Below, piece by piece: positions 1 to 8,004 of a stretch of DNA of 64,000 nucleotides. Position numbers and translations under genes: made by a program. Source of the stretch: Bordetella parapertussis (GTDB taxonomy: Bacteria > Pseudomonadota > Gammaproteobacteria > Burkholderiales > SG8-41); assembly GCA_945901405.1 (NCBI GenBank), contig CAMDLH010000006.1, forward strand, positions 1 through 64,000, written 5' to 3'. The notes beneath the pieces are model-generated. The model had not been told where the DNA came from and searched no databases. It was given only the letters and a program-made list of their open reading frames with translations. Position 1 is the first letter of the stretch. Each line of letters opens with the position of its first letter.

Positions 1-117
1 AACCAGAGACTCCCCCAAAGGGTTCGTTTGTTCAAGTTCTCTGCGGGGGATCCCCCCCTTCCCATTACGATACTTGACAAAAAAGACGTAATTTCCCACT
101 AAGATCGCTGACCATAC

Positions 118-300
118 TCACTTGAAGGATGCATCGCCGATGCCGCCCAGTGCCAGGACGTTGAGCAGGATCAGTATCAGGAACGCCATCAATACATCGA
201 GGCTCCATAACGCGCCGGCTTTCGACGCTGCCGCGCGCCGCCGCAGAAGCAGCTCATTCACACTCACCCCGGTCATCACACTCATCGCGCTCATCGGCAT
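118..300 (-). CDS. hypothetical small single-pass membrane peptide (60 aa)
   Basis: ORF overlaps the pilin stop by 10 nt on the same strand. Basic segment (LLLRRRAAASK) followed by a hydrophobic helix (ALWSLDVLMAFLILILLNVLALGG). No recognised family. Confidence 0.35.
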   Translation of the reverse strand: MPMSAMSVMTGVSVNELLLRRRAAASKAGALWSLDVLMAFLILILLNVLALGGIGDASFK

Positions 301-791
301 GCCCCCGGTAAGTATTTGTTTTCTATAAGTTTTTCACCCATCTTGCCGATGGCATCATAACCATTGGGAAAACGCCCGTTGTGACAAACCCAGATCAAGG
401 CACCGGTGGGGTACGCACGATTGACGCCGGGGCGCAGATAAAGGCTGCGCGATTCGGTCTTGCTCGATTCGGTGACGACTTGTACCTCGATGACGCCATT
501 GGTCACGCGTATCGAACGCACGACATGGCCGCGATACGCATCCGCCGGTGCCAGCCCCGCCGACGCGTTGTCCGCGGGAAATCCGCCCCAGCGGTCGTAA
601 AAGTCGCTGATCGCTTTTTGCGCCGGCCCGGCCAGTGAAAACGCTTCGGCCAGCCGCGAGCGCACCGTGTAGTCCTGATAGCTGGGGATTGCAACCGCGG
701 CCAGTATGCCGATGATGGCCACCACCAGCATAAGCTCGATCAGGGTGAAGCCGTTTTTCTTCACGCGTAACGAAGTGTATTTGTTGCTCAT
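291..791 (-). CDS. type IV pilin (PilA/PilE-like)
   Basis: Prepilin signature KKNGFTLIELMLVVAIIGILAAVAIPSYQDYTVRSR and C-terminal Cys pair (WVCHNG...YLPGACR). Start trimmed to ATG at 791, 4 nt after the upstream stop. Confidence 0.9.
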   Translation of the reverse strand: MSNKYTSLRVKKNGFTLIELMLVVAIIGILAAVAIPSYQDYTVRSRLAEAFSLAGPAQKAISDFYDRWGGFPADNASAGLAPADAYRGHVVRSIRVTNGVIEVQVVTESSKTESRSLYLRPGVNRAYPTGALIWVCHNGRFPNGYDAIGKMGEKLIENKYLPGACR

Positions 792-795
792 CACT

Positions 796-3700
796 TTACC
801 TTCCCTTCCCTTGCGGCGCGGCCGCGGGCGTGCGCTTGAATGGCGCGAGTGCTTCATCGGCCCAGTTCATCCAGTGTGTATCCGCCTTGGCACCATTGTT
901 ACCCTTCGCGCCCCGAGCCTTGGCTTCCAGCGAATTTAGACGTTCGGCGCGCTTATCCATCAGGACGAGCGCGCCGGAATCATCGATGCGCGCGCCGCCC
1001 AACACCTCGACCATCGGCGCAACCCAATCGGGCGGCGCGCCGCTAAAGCCAAGGCCAAGCCGCCACAAGCGCAGATTGCCATCCGCCGCCCCCGTCGCAA
1101 CCCAGTCGTGCCCGCCAATAGCCGCAACGCCGCTGACATCATAGTCGTGGCGCAACGGGTCGGCAACCAGTTGGCCGCTGCGGATGTCCCACACACGCAC
1201 CGCGCGATCGCGCGCGCTGGTGGTCAGCCAGCGGCCATCGGCGCTGAATTCGATGCGCGTGACGAGCGCGTTGTGCTTCATCGGTGCACCCACCGGATTC
1301 AAACTATCGCGCGACCACACCTGCACGAAGCCGTCGATCCCGCTTGATGCGAAGCGCGCGCCATCGCGGCTGTAACGCACGGTCCACACCAGGTTGCGCG
1401 CGCCGCGGCTTGCGTCCGGTGTTTTTCGCTCCTGGCGCGCGCGATTGCCGCGCTCCAGTTTCCACAACGCCATGTCCCGTCCGCTCGCTGCGATGACTTC
1501 GTTCGAATCGGGGCCGATGCTCACCGAGGTCACATCCGCCGCGTGCTGCAAGCGCGTGAGCAGCGCGCCCGTGGGGGCATCCCAGATGCGCACTTCCGCG
1601 CCCGATGCGGTCGCCACGATGCGCCCGTCGCGCGAGAGTTCCGCTTCCACCACCGGCGCACCGTGGCGCATCGCCAGACCGCGCGGCGCCGATTGCCGCA
1701 CCGACCACAAGCGCGCGCTGTGATCCTCCGCGGTGGTAAGCAGCCATTCTCCGTCGCCGCTGAATCGCACGCTGCGCAGCGCGCCGCGGTGGCGCAGCGG
1801 CTTGCCCGCCGCCGCGCCGCTCGCGGCAACCCACACACGCGCCGTGCCGTCGCCGGAACCCGTCGCCAGATGCGTGCCCGATGCACTGAAGGCGAGGCTC
1901 GTCACCGCCTCCGCATGCGCCGCGAATTGCCGCTCAAGCACCACCGGCGCCGCACCCGGCGTCGCCGTCGTATTTACTTTCCACAGCCGCACTTCGCCGC
2001 GCGCCGTGGCGCTTGCGATGCGCGAGCCGTCCGCGCTGGCCGCGAGTGCCGTCACGGCCGCGCCGTGATCGAATGCTAGGCGCGTGTTGCGCAGATGATT
2101 AGGCTGCCACAGGTGCAGCCTGCCGTCGTCGGAAATCGTCGCCACGCGCTTGCCGCCGGGGCTGAATTCCGCCGCCAGCACCGATGAATCGTGCAGCATG
2201 GGTTCCTCCATCTGCTCGCCCGCCACGCTGAAGATGCGCGCCGTGCCATCGAGCGAAGCCGTAAGCACATGGCGCTTGTCGGGGCTGAAACGCGCCGCCA
2301 CCACCGGGCCGTCGTGCATCAGCGGGGGCGCCACGATGGAGGTCGATTCGGCATGCCACACGCGCGCGGCCTGATCCTGGCAGGCGGTCAACACATGTTC
2401 ATCGTCGGCGCTGAATGACACGCTGTTCACCGGCGCAATATGCGTGAGCGCCTTGCCGTGCGGCGCACCGGTGCGCGCATCATGCAGGCGCACGGTCGCG
2501 CCCGATACCGCCACCAGCCAGCGTCCGCCGGGACTGAACGAGGCACGCCCGGCAAATGCCGCGCCGCGCGCGATTTTCTGTGTCCAGCGTGCATCCCCTG
2601 AACGCGCGTCATACAGCGTTGCGCCGCCATCGGCGAACCACGCCAGCAGGCCGGCCGCATCGGGCGAAAATTCGAGCGCCGTGAGCAACTGCGTTTCGGC
2701 AAACTTGATTTTGAGCGAATCAGGAGACTCGCCCGCAACGACCGCGATTTCGTGATTCGACAATTGATAGGCAAACAGGCGGCCGGCAACATTGACGGCC
2801 TGGATACCGTTTACGTCACGTCTGCCGAATGTCTTCAGTGCGTCCAGGGATTTTGCATCGAAGACCACATTCTCGCCTTTGCGTGACCGCAGTATCGTAC
2901 GCGATTGCGCATCAAAACGCAGGTTGTTGTCCGGCCTGTCCTTGGCCGTCAAACCCATGGATAGCGCGGGGGTGCGGCTCGCGGCCAGGCGCTTCAAGTC
3001 AGGACTGTCCGCCAGTTTCCAAACACGATACGGGTCGCCGGCCAGCACGAGGCGATCGCCGAGCATCAACCGGTTGTCGTCGAGCCATGCGATCTCCGGG
3101 CGCACCAACTGCTCCGGCAACGGACGCTCCGCCGCATGCAGCGGGTAGCTGCGTTGATTCACCAGCGTCACCACGCGCGCCGCCGCGGCTTCGTTATTCG
3201 GGTTCAGGCGCATGGCCTTGGCAAGATAGGCTTGCGGGTCGCGCGGCGTGCGGTTCTCCAGGCTGATATTGGCTTGTGTCACCAGCACGTTCGATTGAGT
3301 CTCGACCACGCGATTTTTTTCCACCACGGCGCGTTGCATGAGCACCGCCATTACCACCGCCAACCCCAGCACCGCCACCCCGGCCGCGACGCCGATACCG
3401 ATGATGCGCCGCGTGCGCCGCCGCCGCTCGCGATCCTGCGCGAGGCGCTGCGCTTCGGCCTCGCGCGCCTGACGCTGATCGCGGCTGTCGCGCACCACGC
3501 GCGTCAACACATCGTGCGTGAGCTCGATGCGCAGCACGCCGAAGCGTTCATCCAGTCGCAACAGGCGCCGCGCCACCAAGGCGTCGATCGCTTCCTGCGT
3601 CACCCCCGGCAAGCGCCGCGCGTCTTCCAGCGCGTAGCTGTCGCGGTAGCCCGCCTCGGTGAGCAACTGGTCTTCAACGAACACGCGCATGCCGGGGTCA

Positions 3701-4725
3701 AGATCGGCCACGCTGCGCTCGTAAAAATTGGAGATGATTTCCTGCTGCGCGCCGGCTTCAAGCAAATCGCCGGTGATCTGCTCGCGGCCGGCGGCGATGC
3801 GCTTGTTGTTCAACTCGCGGCATACCAGGCTTAGCAACGCGGGTTCGATTTCCTGATAGATGCTGGTTTGTTCCGCGCCGTCAACCTCACCCTCGCCAGC
3901 ACCACCGCGCGGCCCCGCGACGAAACCGATGATGCGCCCGGCCACGCCGGAGGCGATCAAGTGTCCGCCCGATTGCGTGATGGCTTCCAGCGCCTGCGTG
4001 CCGTTCATGCGGGTGAGGCGCATGCGGTTTTGCATGATCGAACGGATGACGCGGCGCAGGCCCTCGAAGTCGGGCAAAAAGTCTTCGCGGAATGCGAGCA
4101 GCACCTTGCAATTGCGCTTGCCGAAATCCAGCTTTGCCGCCGCATCGGGATTTTCTTCGAGCCGCCGTTCGACCGCCGCGGGCGTGCGGTTCTCGATCAA
4201 ATCGCCCAGCTCGGTGATGAACGTGCGGCAGCGCAGCCGCATCTCGTCGCTGTGGCGCCCGAGGGTGAAAATTTCCTCGAATTGATCGAGCACCAGCACC
4301 GGGGTCAGCAGCCGGTTGCGCGCGCTCCAGAAATCAAGCTCCGAGTCGTGAAAATATTCCCACAGCGTTTCGTCCTCGCGCGGCGCGCGTGCATCGACGC
4401 CGTGATCGCGCAGATTTTGCGCGAGTATGGTCTTGACCTGCGCGCCGAACGCGGGCGCATCGGGCGAGACTTCAAGCCGGATGTAGACCGGCAAAAAATC
4501 CTCGCGCCGCAGACGCGGAAACAGGCCCGCGCTCAACAGCGAGGATTTGCCCAGGCCCGACTGACCGAAGAGCACGGTGAGCAGCTCGCGCTTGATAAGG
4601 CGCAGCAACTCCGCGGCCTCGGTGTCGCGGCCGTGAAAATACGCCTGAATTTCCTCGGTGAAAGGAACCAGCCCCGGCCACGGGTGCTCGGCGTTGACGC
4701 CCTGAAATCCGCCCGGCGCGCTCAT
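796..4725 (-). CDS. nSTAND1-type NTPase with internal TM segment and C-terminal WD40 repeats
   Basis: Walker A GQSGLGKSSLLSAGLFPRLR, Walker B VLVLDQFEEIFTL, TM IIGIGVAAGVAVLGLAVVMAVLM after a basic stretch, then many WD40 repeats (e.g. SVSFSADDEHVLTACQDQAARVWHA). Confidence 0.9.
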   Translation of the reverse strand: MSAPGGFQGVNAEHPWPGLVPFTEEIQAYFHGRDTEAAELLRLIKRELLTVLFGQSGLGKSSLLSAGLFPRLRREDFLPVYIRLEVSPDAPAFGAQVKTILAQNLRDHGVDARAPREDETLWEYFHDSELDFWSARNRLLTPVLVLDQFEEIFTLGRHSDEMRLRCRTFITELGDLIENRTPAAVERRLEENPDAAAKLDFGKRNCKVLLAFREDFLPDFEGLRRVIRSIMQNRMRLTRMNGTQALEAITQSGGHLIASGVAGRIIGFVAGPRGGAGEGEVDGAEQTSIYQEIEPALLSLVCRELNNKRIAAGREQITGDLLEAGAQQEIISNFYERSVADLDPGMRVFVEDQLLTEAGYRDSYALEDARRLPGVTQEAIDALVARRLLRLDERFGVLRIELTHDVLTRVVRDSRDQRQAREAEAQRLAQDRERRRRTRRIIGIGVAAGVAVLGLAVVMAVLMQRAVVEKNRVVETQSNVLVTQANISLENRTPRDPQAYLAKAMRLNPNNEAAAARVVTLVNQRSYPLHAAERPLPEQLVRPEIAWLDDNRLMLGDRLVLAGDPYRVWKLADSPDLKRLAASRTPALSMGLTAKDRPDNNLRFDAQSRTILRSRKGENVVFDAKSLDALKTFGRRDVNGIQAVNVAGRLFAYQLSNHEIAVVAGESPDSLKIKFAETQLLTALEFSPDAAGLLAWFADGGATLYDARSGDARWTQKIARGAAFAGRASFSPGGRWLVAVSGATVRLHDARTGAPHGKALTHIAPVNSVSFSADDEHVLTACQDQAARVWHAESTSIVAPPLMHDGPVVAARFSPDKRHVLTASLDGTARIFSVAGEQMEEPMLHDSSVLAAEFSPGGKRVATISDDGRLHLWQPNHLRNTRLAFDHGAAVTALAASADGSRIASATARGEVRLWKVNTTATPGAAPVVLERQFAAHAEAVTSLAFSASGTHLATGSGDGTARVWVAASGAAAGKPLRHRGALRSVRFSGDGEWLLTTAEDHSARLWSVRQSAPRGLAMRHGAPVVEAELSRDGRIVATASGAEVRIWDAPTGALLTRLQHAADVTSVSIGPDSNEVIAASGRDMALWKLERGNRARQERKTPDASRGARNLVWTVRYSRDGARFASSGIDGFVQVWSRDSLNPVGAPMKHNALVTRIEFSADGRWLTTSARDRAVRVWDIRSGQLVADPLRHDYDVSGVAAIGGHDWVATGAADGNLRLWRLGLGFSGAPPDWVAPMVEVLGGARIDDSGALVLMDKRAERLNSLEAKARGAKGNNGAKADTHWMNWADEALAPFKRTPAAAPQGKGR

Positions 4726-6122
4726 GCGTGGCCGCGCTCGCGTTTGCGGTAATCGCGCACGATCTTCACCATGCGCGATTCAAATTCGGCGGTGACTGCC
4801 CCCGCTGGCAGGCGCGTCCACTGCGCCTGGCGAAAGCGCTCCGGCACGGTTTCGGAATACTCGTTGGTGTCGTCGATCACCACCGGCAGGATGAACGGTA
4901 CGGTATCGGCGATGCCCAGCGAACGCTCGATGGCGAGATTCCACTCGCGGCGGAAGTAGCCCTCGAGCCGGCGCTCGGTGTTGCGCGAAATCACCGGTAT
5001 GAACAGCGAGCAACCCTTGATATGACGCTTGATCTTGGCATCATACTGGTCGCCCGCTTCGAGCCTGTCCTTATCGAACCATACGTCTAGGCCCAGCTCG
5101 CCCAGCGATGTTTGCAGGCTTTGAACAGCCTCCAGATCTTCCTTGGCATAGCTCACGAAGATGGCGCCGGGCGGTGCGTCGTCTGACTCGCCCTCGGCTG
5201 GCGCGGCAACCGCGGGCGCCGCGGCGGCAGGCTGTTCAGGATGGCGCTTCACCCAGCGCGCGTAAAGCTCATCGACGAACGCGGCGCCGCGCGCCGGAAA
5301 CAGCTTGGTGCTGTAACTGAAACTTTGCAAAAACATCACCAAGTTGGCATCGTGGCTTGCGTGTTCGTCCACCAGTATTTCGGTTTCGCTGCGTTGCATG
5401 GAAAGCTGGCGGCTCTTGGCGATGCGAATAAAAAACCGCGCCAGCCAATCCTGAAACGTGCAGCCGATAATCAGCAGATGGTTGTTTTGCAATTCATCGA
5501 ACAACAAGTGCGGGCGCTTCGACTCGGCTTGCAGCGCATGCAAAAACTCCAGCGTGTCTTCCTCGGTGATCACATAATCGGGCGCCGCCGACACCTTGCC
5601 GAGCAGGCCGTAGACCAGTGGGCGCGTGAGTTTTTTGCGCTCACACGGCAAATCCTGTGACTTGTTCGGCGCGAAAGCGAGGTGCTCGGCCTGTGCCACG
5701 CTGTTCAAGCGCGCCGCGCTGATGGCGTCGGCGAGCAACGTATCAAACGTGAGGCTCACGTAAAGATCGAAGTTGCGTATGCGCGCGAGCTTCAGCAATG
5801 CTTCGGGCGGTGCGACCTGCACTTCCTTCATGATGTTGCGGATTTTCGGATACAGTTCCTCGCGCCGGCCGCGTCCTTGCAGGTAACGGCACACCACGCT
5901 GTTGAGCGTGACCTCGCCGCCCTCCCCCTCCGCCGGCGGCAAACGCAGACGCTCGGCCAGCCGCTCGGCGACGTGTGTGTAGAGATTGACCTGCCTGCCA
6001 TCGATGATGACATCAAGCATGTCGGGCCCGATGATGGGAATGACGCGCTTGTCCTCGATGCATTCGAGCAGATCGTCCCAGAAATCCTCGTCGTCCATAT
6101 CCGGTGTCATGGCCGCGGTCAT
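4722..6122 (-). CDS. SIR2-like (degenerate) plus C-terminal TIR domain protein
   Basis: C-terminal TIR: AIFVSYAKEDLEAVQSLQTSLGELGLDVWFDKDRLEAGDQYDAKIKRHIKGCSLFIPVIS...YFRREWNLA. N-terminal SIR2-like pattern: VIPIIGPDMLDV...YVSLTFDTLLADAI...LLIIGCTFQDWLARFFIR. ATGA overlaps with both neighbours. Confidence 0.85.
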   Translation of the reverse strand: MTAAMTPDMDDEDFWDDLLECIEDKRVIPIIGPDMLDVIIDGRQVNLYTHVAERLAERLRLPPAEGEGGEVTLNSVVCRYLQGRGRREELYPKIRNIMKEVQVAPPEALLKLARIRNFDLYVSLTFDTLLADAISAARLNSVAQAEHLAFAPNKSQDLPCERKKLTRPLVYGLLGKVSAAPDYVITEEDTLEFLHALQAESKRPHLLFDELQNNHLLIIGCTFQDWLARFFIRIAKSRQLSMQRSETEILVDEHASHDANLVMFLQSFSYSTKLFPARGAAFVDELYARWVKRHPEQPAAAAPAVAAPAEGESDDAPPGAIFVSYAKEDLEAVQSLQTSLGELGLDVWFDKDRLEAGDQYDAKIKRHIKGCSLFIPVISRNTERRLEGYFRREWNLAIERSLGIADTVPFILPVVIDDTNEYSETVPERFRQAQWTRLPAGAVTAEFESRMVKIVRDYRKRERGHA

Positions 6123-7945
6123 GGTGTGAGCAGCTTGATGAGTTCGTCGCGATTGCGCGGCGGTTTGCCCGTGCCGCCAAGCTGGTCGTTGAAATAATCA
6201 AGCGCGGTCTTGCCGCCGGCCTCGGATTTATCTCTTGCGTACTTGCGCGCCCCGCTCTTGATCAATGCCGGCGCCGCGTCCCATCTGCGCTCGATGACAG
6301 CCGCGTGCAGCGGCGTACGGCCAGAGCTGTCGGGCGCATTGACGTCAGCGCCCTTGGCCACCAGGAACTCAATCACGGCGGGTTTGCGCGCATGGTGCAA
6401 CGGTGTCGCGCCACCGTGCATAGTCACATTGACGCTGCCGCTGCTGTTTATAAGTTGTTGTATTAATTCAGTTTTTTCGCCAGCCGCTGCGGCGTGCATG
6501 AGAGTTTCGCCGTTCGCCGTGCGTGCCTCGTAACCGCCCGCGCGCGCGATCCATTCGCCGAAAAGTTTTACGTCGCCGCCGCGCGCCAGCGCGTGCGCGA
6601 GCGTCGCGCCCCGGCTGTTTTGCACATCCGCCCGCGCGCCGCGCGCCGCCAGTAGATCCATGGCGCGGCGTTTGTGTTCATACGGCTTGCTGGATTGCGC
6701 CACGATCATCAACGGCGTGTTGCCAGAGTTGTCCGCCTGATTCGCATCGGCCTTGGCGTCAAGGTACAAAGTTAGCGCCGCCAGCGATTCACGCGCGGCG
6801 GCCGCGACGTCGGGCATGCCGCCGTCACCCACATCGTCGAGCGGCGCGCCTGCCGCGCGCAGCGTTTCGAATAACCGCTCGTTGCTGAATGCCGCGTCTA
6901 GCAACGCGCCAGGATCGATATGCGCGCCGTGCGCGATCAGCATTTGCATGATCTCGACACGGCGCTCTACTTCGCCAACCGAGTAGTACGACACGGCGGA
7001 CATGTTGTTGGCGGACGCCGGAGTCTTGCGCCCCCAGATCGCGATCTGCACGAGGTTCGCTTCCATCTCGCGCAGATTGCCCGCGCGCCCGATCACCTCG
7101 CGCACCACGGCGGGCGCGCCCGACTTGACGCCATTCACCAGCAATTCACTTTGTGCTGCCGGCGCGGCCGCGCTGGGTTTGAGCAGGAAAAGGCGCTGCA
7201 GAGGACCGCTCAGGTAGGCTGATCCCGTATTCGCGGGGTCGGCAACAAACTTGATCGATATCAACAACACCGTCACCAGGACGCCCACGCACAGAAACAC
7301 GAGCAACATGCGCAGCACGGTACGCGCGATGTTCTTGAGGCGGCGCGTCCAGGTGAGTGGCGCGGCCGGCGCCACGGCAGGACGCAAACGCGCGAGTGCT
7401 GTCTCGAATGCAAGCGCATCCGCCGGCGCATAGCGCCAGTTGCCGTGCGCCCCCGTAATGCGATAGTTATTCAGCACGCTAAGGCTATTCGCGGCAAATG
7501 TTTTTCGGTCGATTTGGAGAATCTCGCCCCATTGCAAACTCACGGTTCGGCCCATGCGCCGCGTGAGCCGCATGCCGCTGGCGCCGGTCTCCACATGGCT
7601 TATACCGCGCGACCACCACCACACCCAGTGGCCGAGTATCAACACCAGAGCCACCCCCAGCCATTCGCTAAACGCGTCTTCGGCGAAGCGCCCAAGTTCG
7701 GGCACGAAGCCGCCAATAAACGACAATGCGGAAGGAAGGGTGCTAATCAGCAAGGCCGGCGCCGCAATCGCCGCCATCACGCTGACCAGAATCCAGCTAT
7801 ACAGCGCGGCGCAAAACACCGCTGCGTCCTTCCATCCCGCGGGGAAAGGCCGGCTATCGAAGTGGATATCGTAACAGCCGCCCGCTGCCTCGCCAGCCGA
7901 GGCCGCCGGAGTAGACTGCGCAACAAGAAACGAGGCCGGCTGCAT
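6119..7945 (-). CDS. membrane-anchored ankyrin-repeat protein
   Basis: N-terminal hydrophobic segments (e.g. WILVSVMAAIAAPALLIS, LVFLCVGVLVTVLLISI), then ankyrin repeats (NSGNTPLMIVAQ, NGETLMHAAAAGEKTELIQQLIN, GGATPLHHA, SGRTPLHAAVIERRW). Confidence 0.85.
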   Translation of the reverse strand: MQPASFLVAQSTPAASAGEAAGGCYDIHFDSRPFPAGWKDAAVFCAALYSWILVSVMAAIAAPALLISTLPSALSFIGGFVPELGRFAEDAFSEWLGVALVLILGHWVWWWSRGISHVETGASGMRLTRRMGRTVSLQWGEILQIDRKTFAANSLSVLNNYRITGAHGNWRYAPADALAFETALARLRPAVAPAAPLTWTRRLKNIARTVLRMLLVFLCVGVLVTVLLISIKFVADPANTGSAYLSGPLQRLFLLKPSAAAPAAQSELLVNGVKSGAPAVVREVIGRAGNLREMEANLVQIAIWGRKTPASANNMSAVSYYSVGEVERRVEIMQMLIAHGAHIDPGALLDAAFSNERLFETLRAAGAPLDDVGDGGMPDVAAAARESLAALTLYLDAKADANQADNSGNTPLMIVAQSSKPYEHKRRAMDLLAARGARADVQNSRGATLAHALARGGDVKLFGEWIARAGGYEARTANGETLMHAAAAGEKTELIQQLINSSGSVNVTMHGGATPLHHARKPAVIEFLVAKGADVNAPDSSGRTPLHAAVIERRWDAAPALIKSGARKYARDKSEAGGKTALDYFNDQLGGTGKPPRNRDELIKLLTP

Positions 7946-8004
7946 GATTTTGTCGTTGGAATGCCGTGTCGAATGATCGCGAACTCATTATACTTTGAAG
8001 CCAC

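Noticed and set aside
3868-4752. 294-aa plus-strand ORF overlapping the STAND gene
   Set aside because: Antisense to the conserved NTPase domain; no recognisable motifs.
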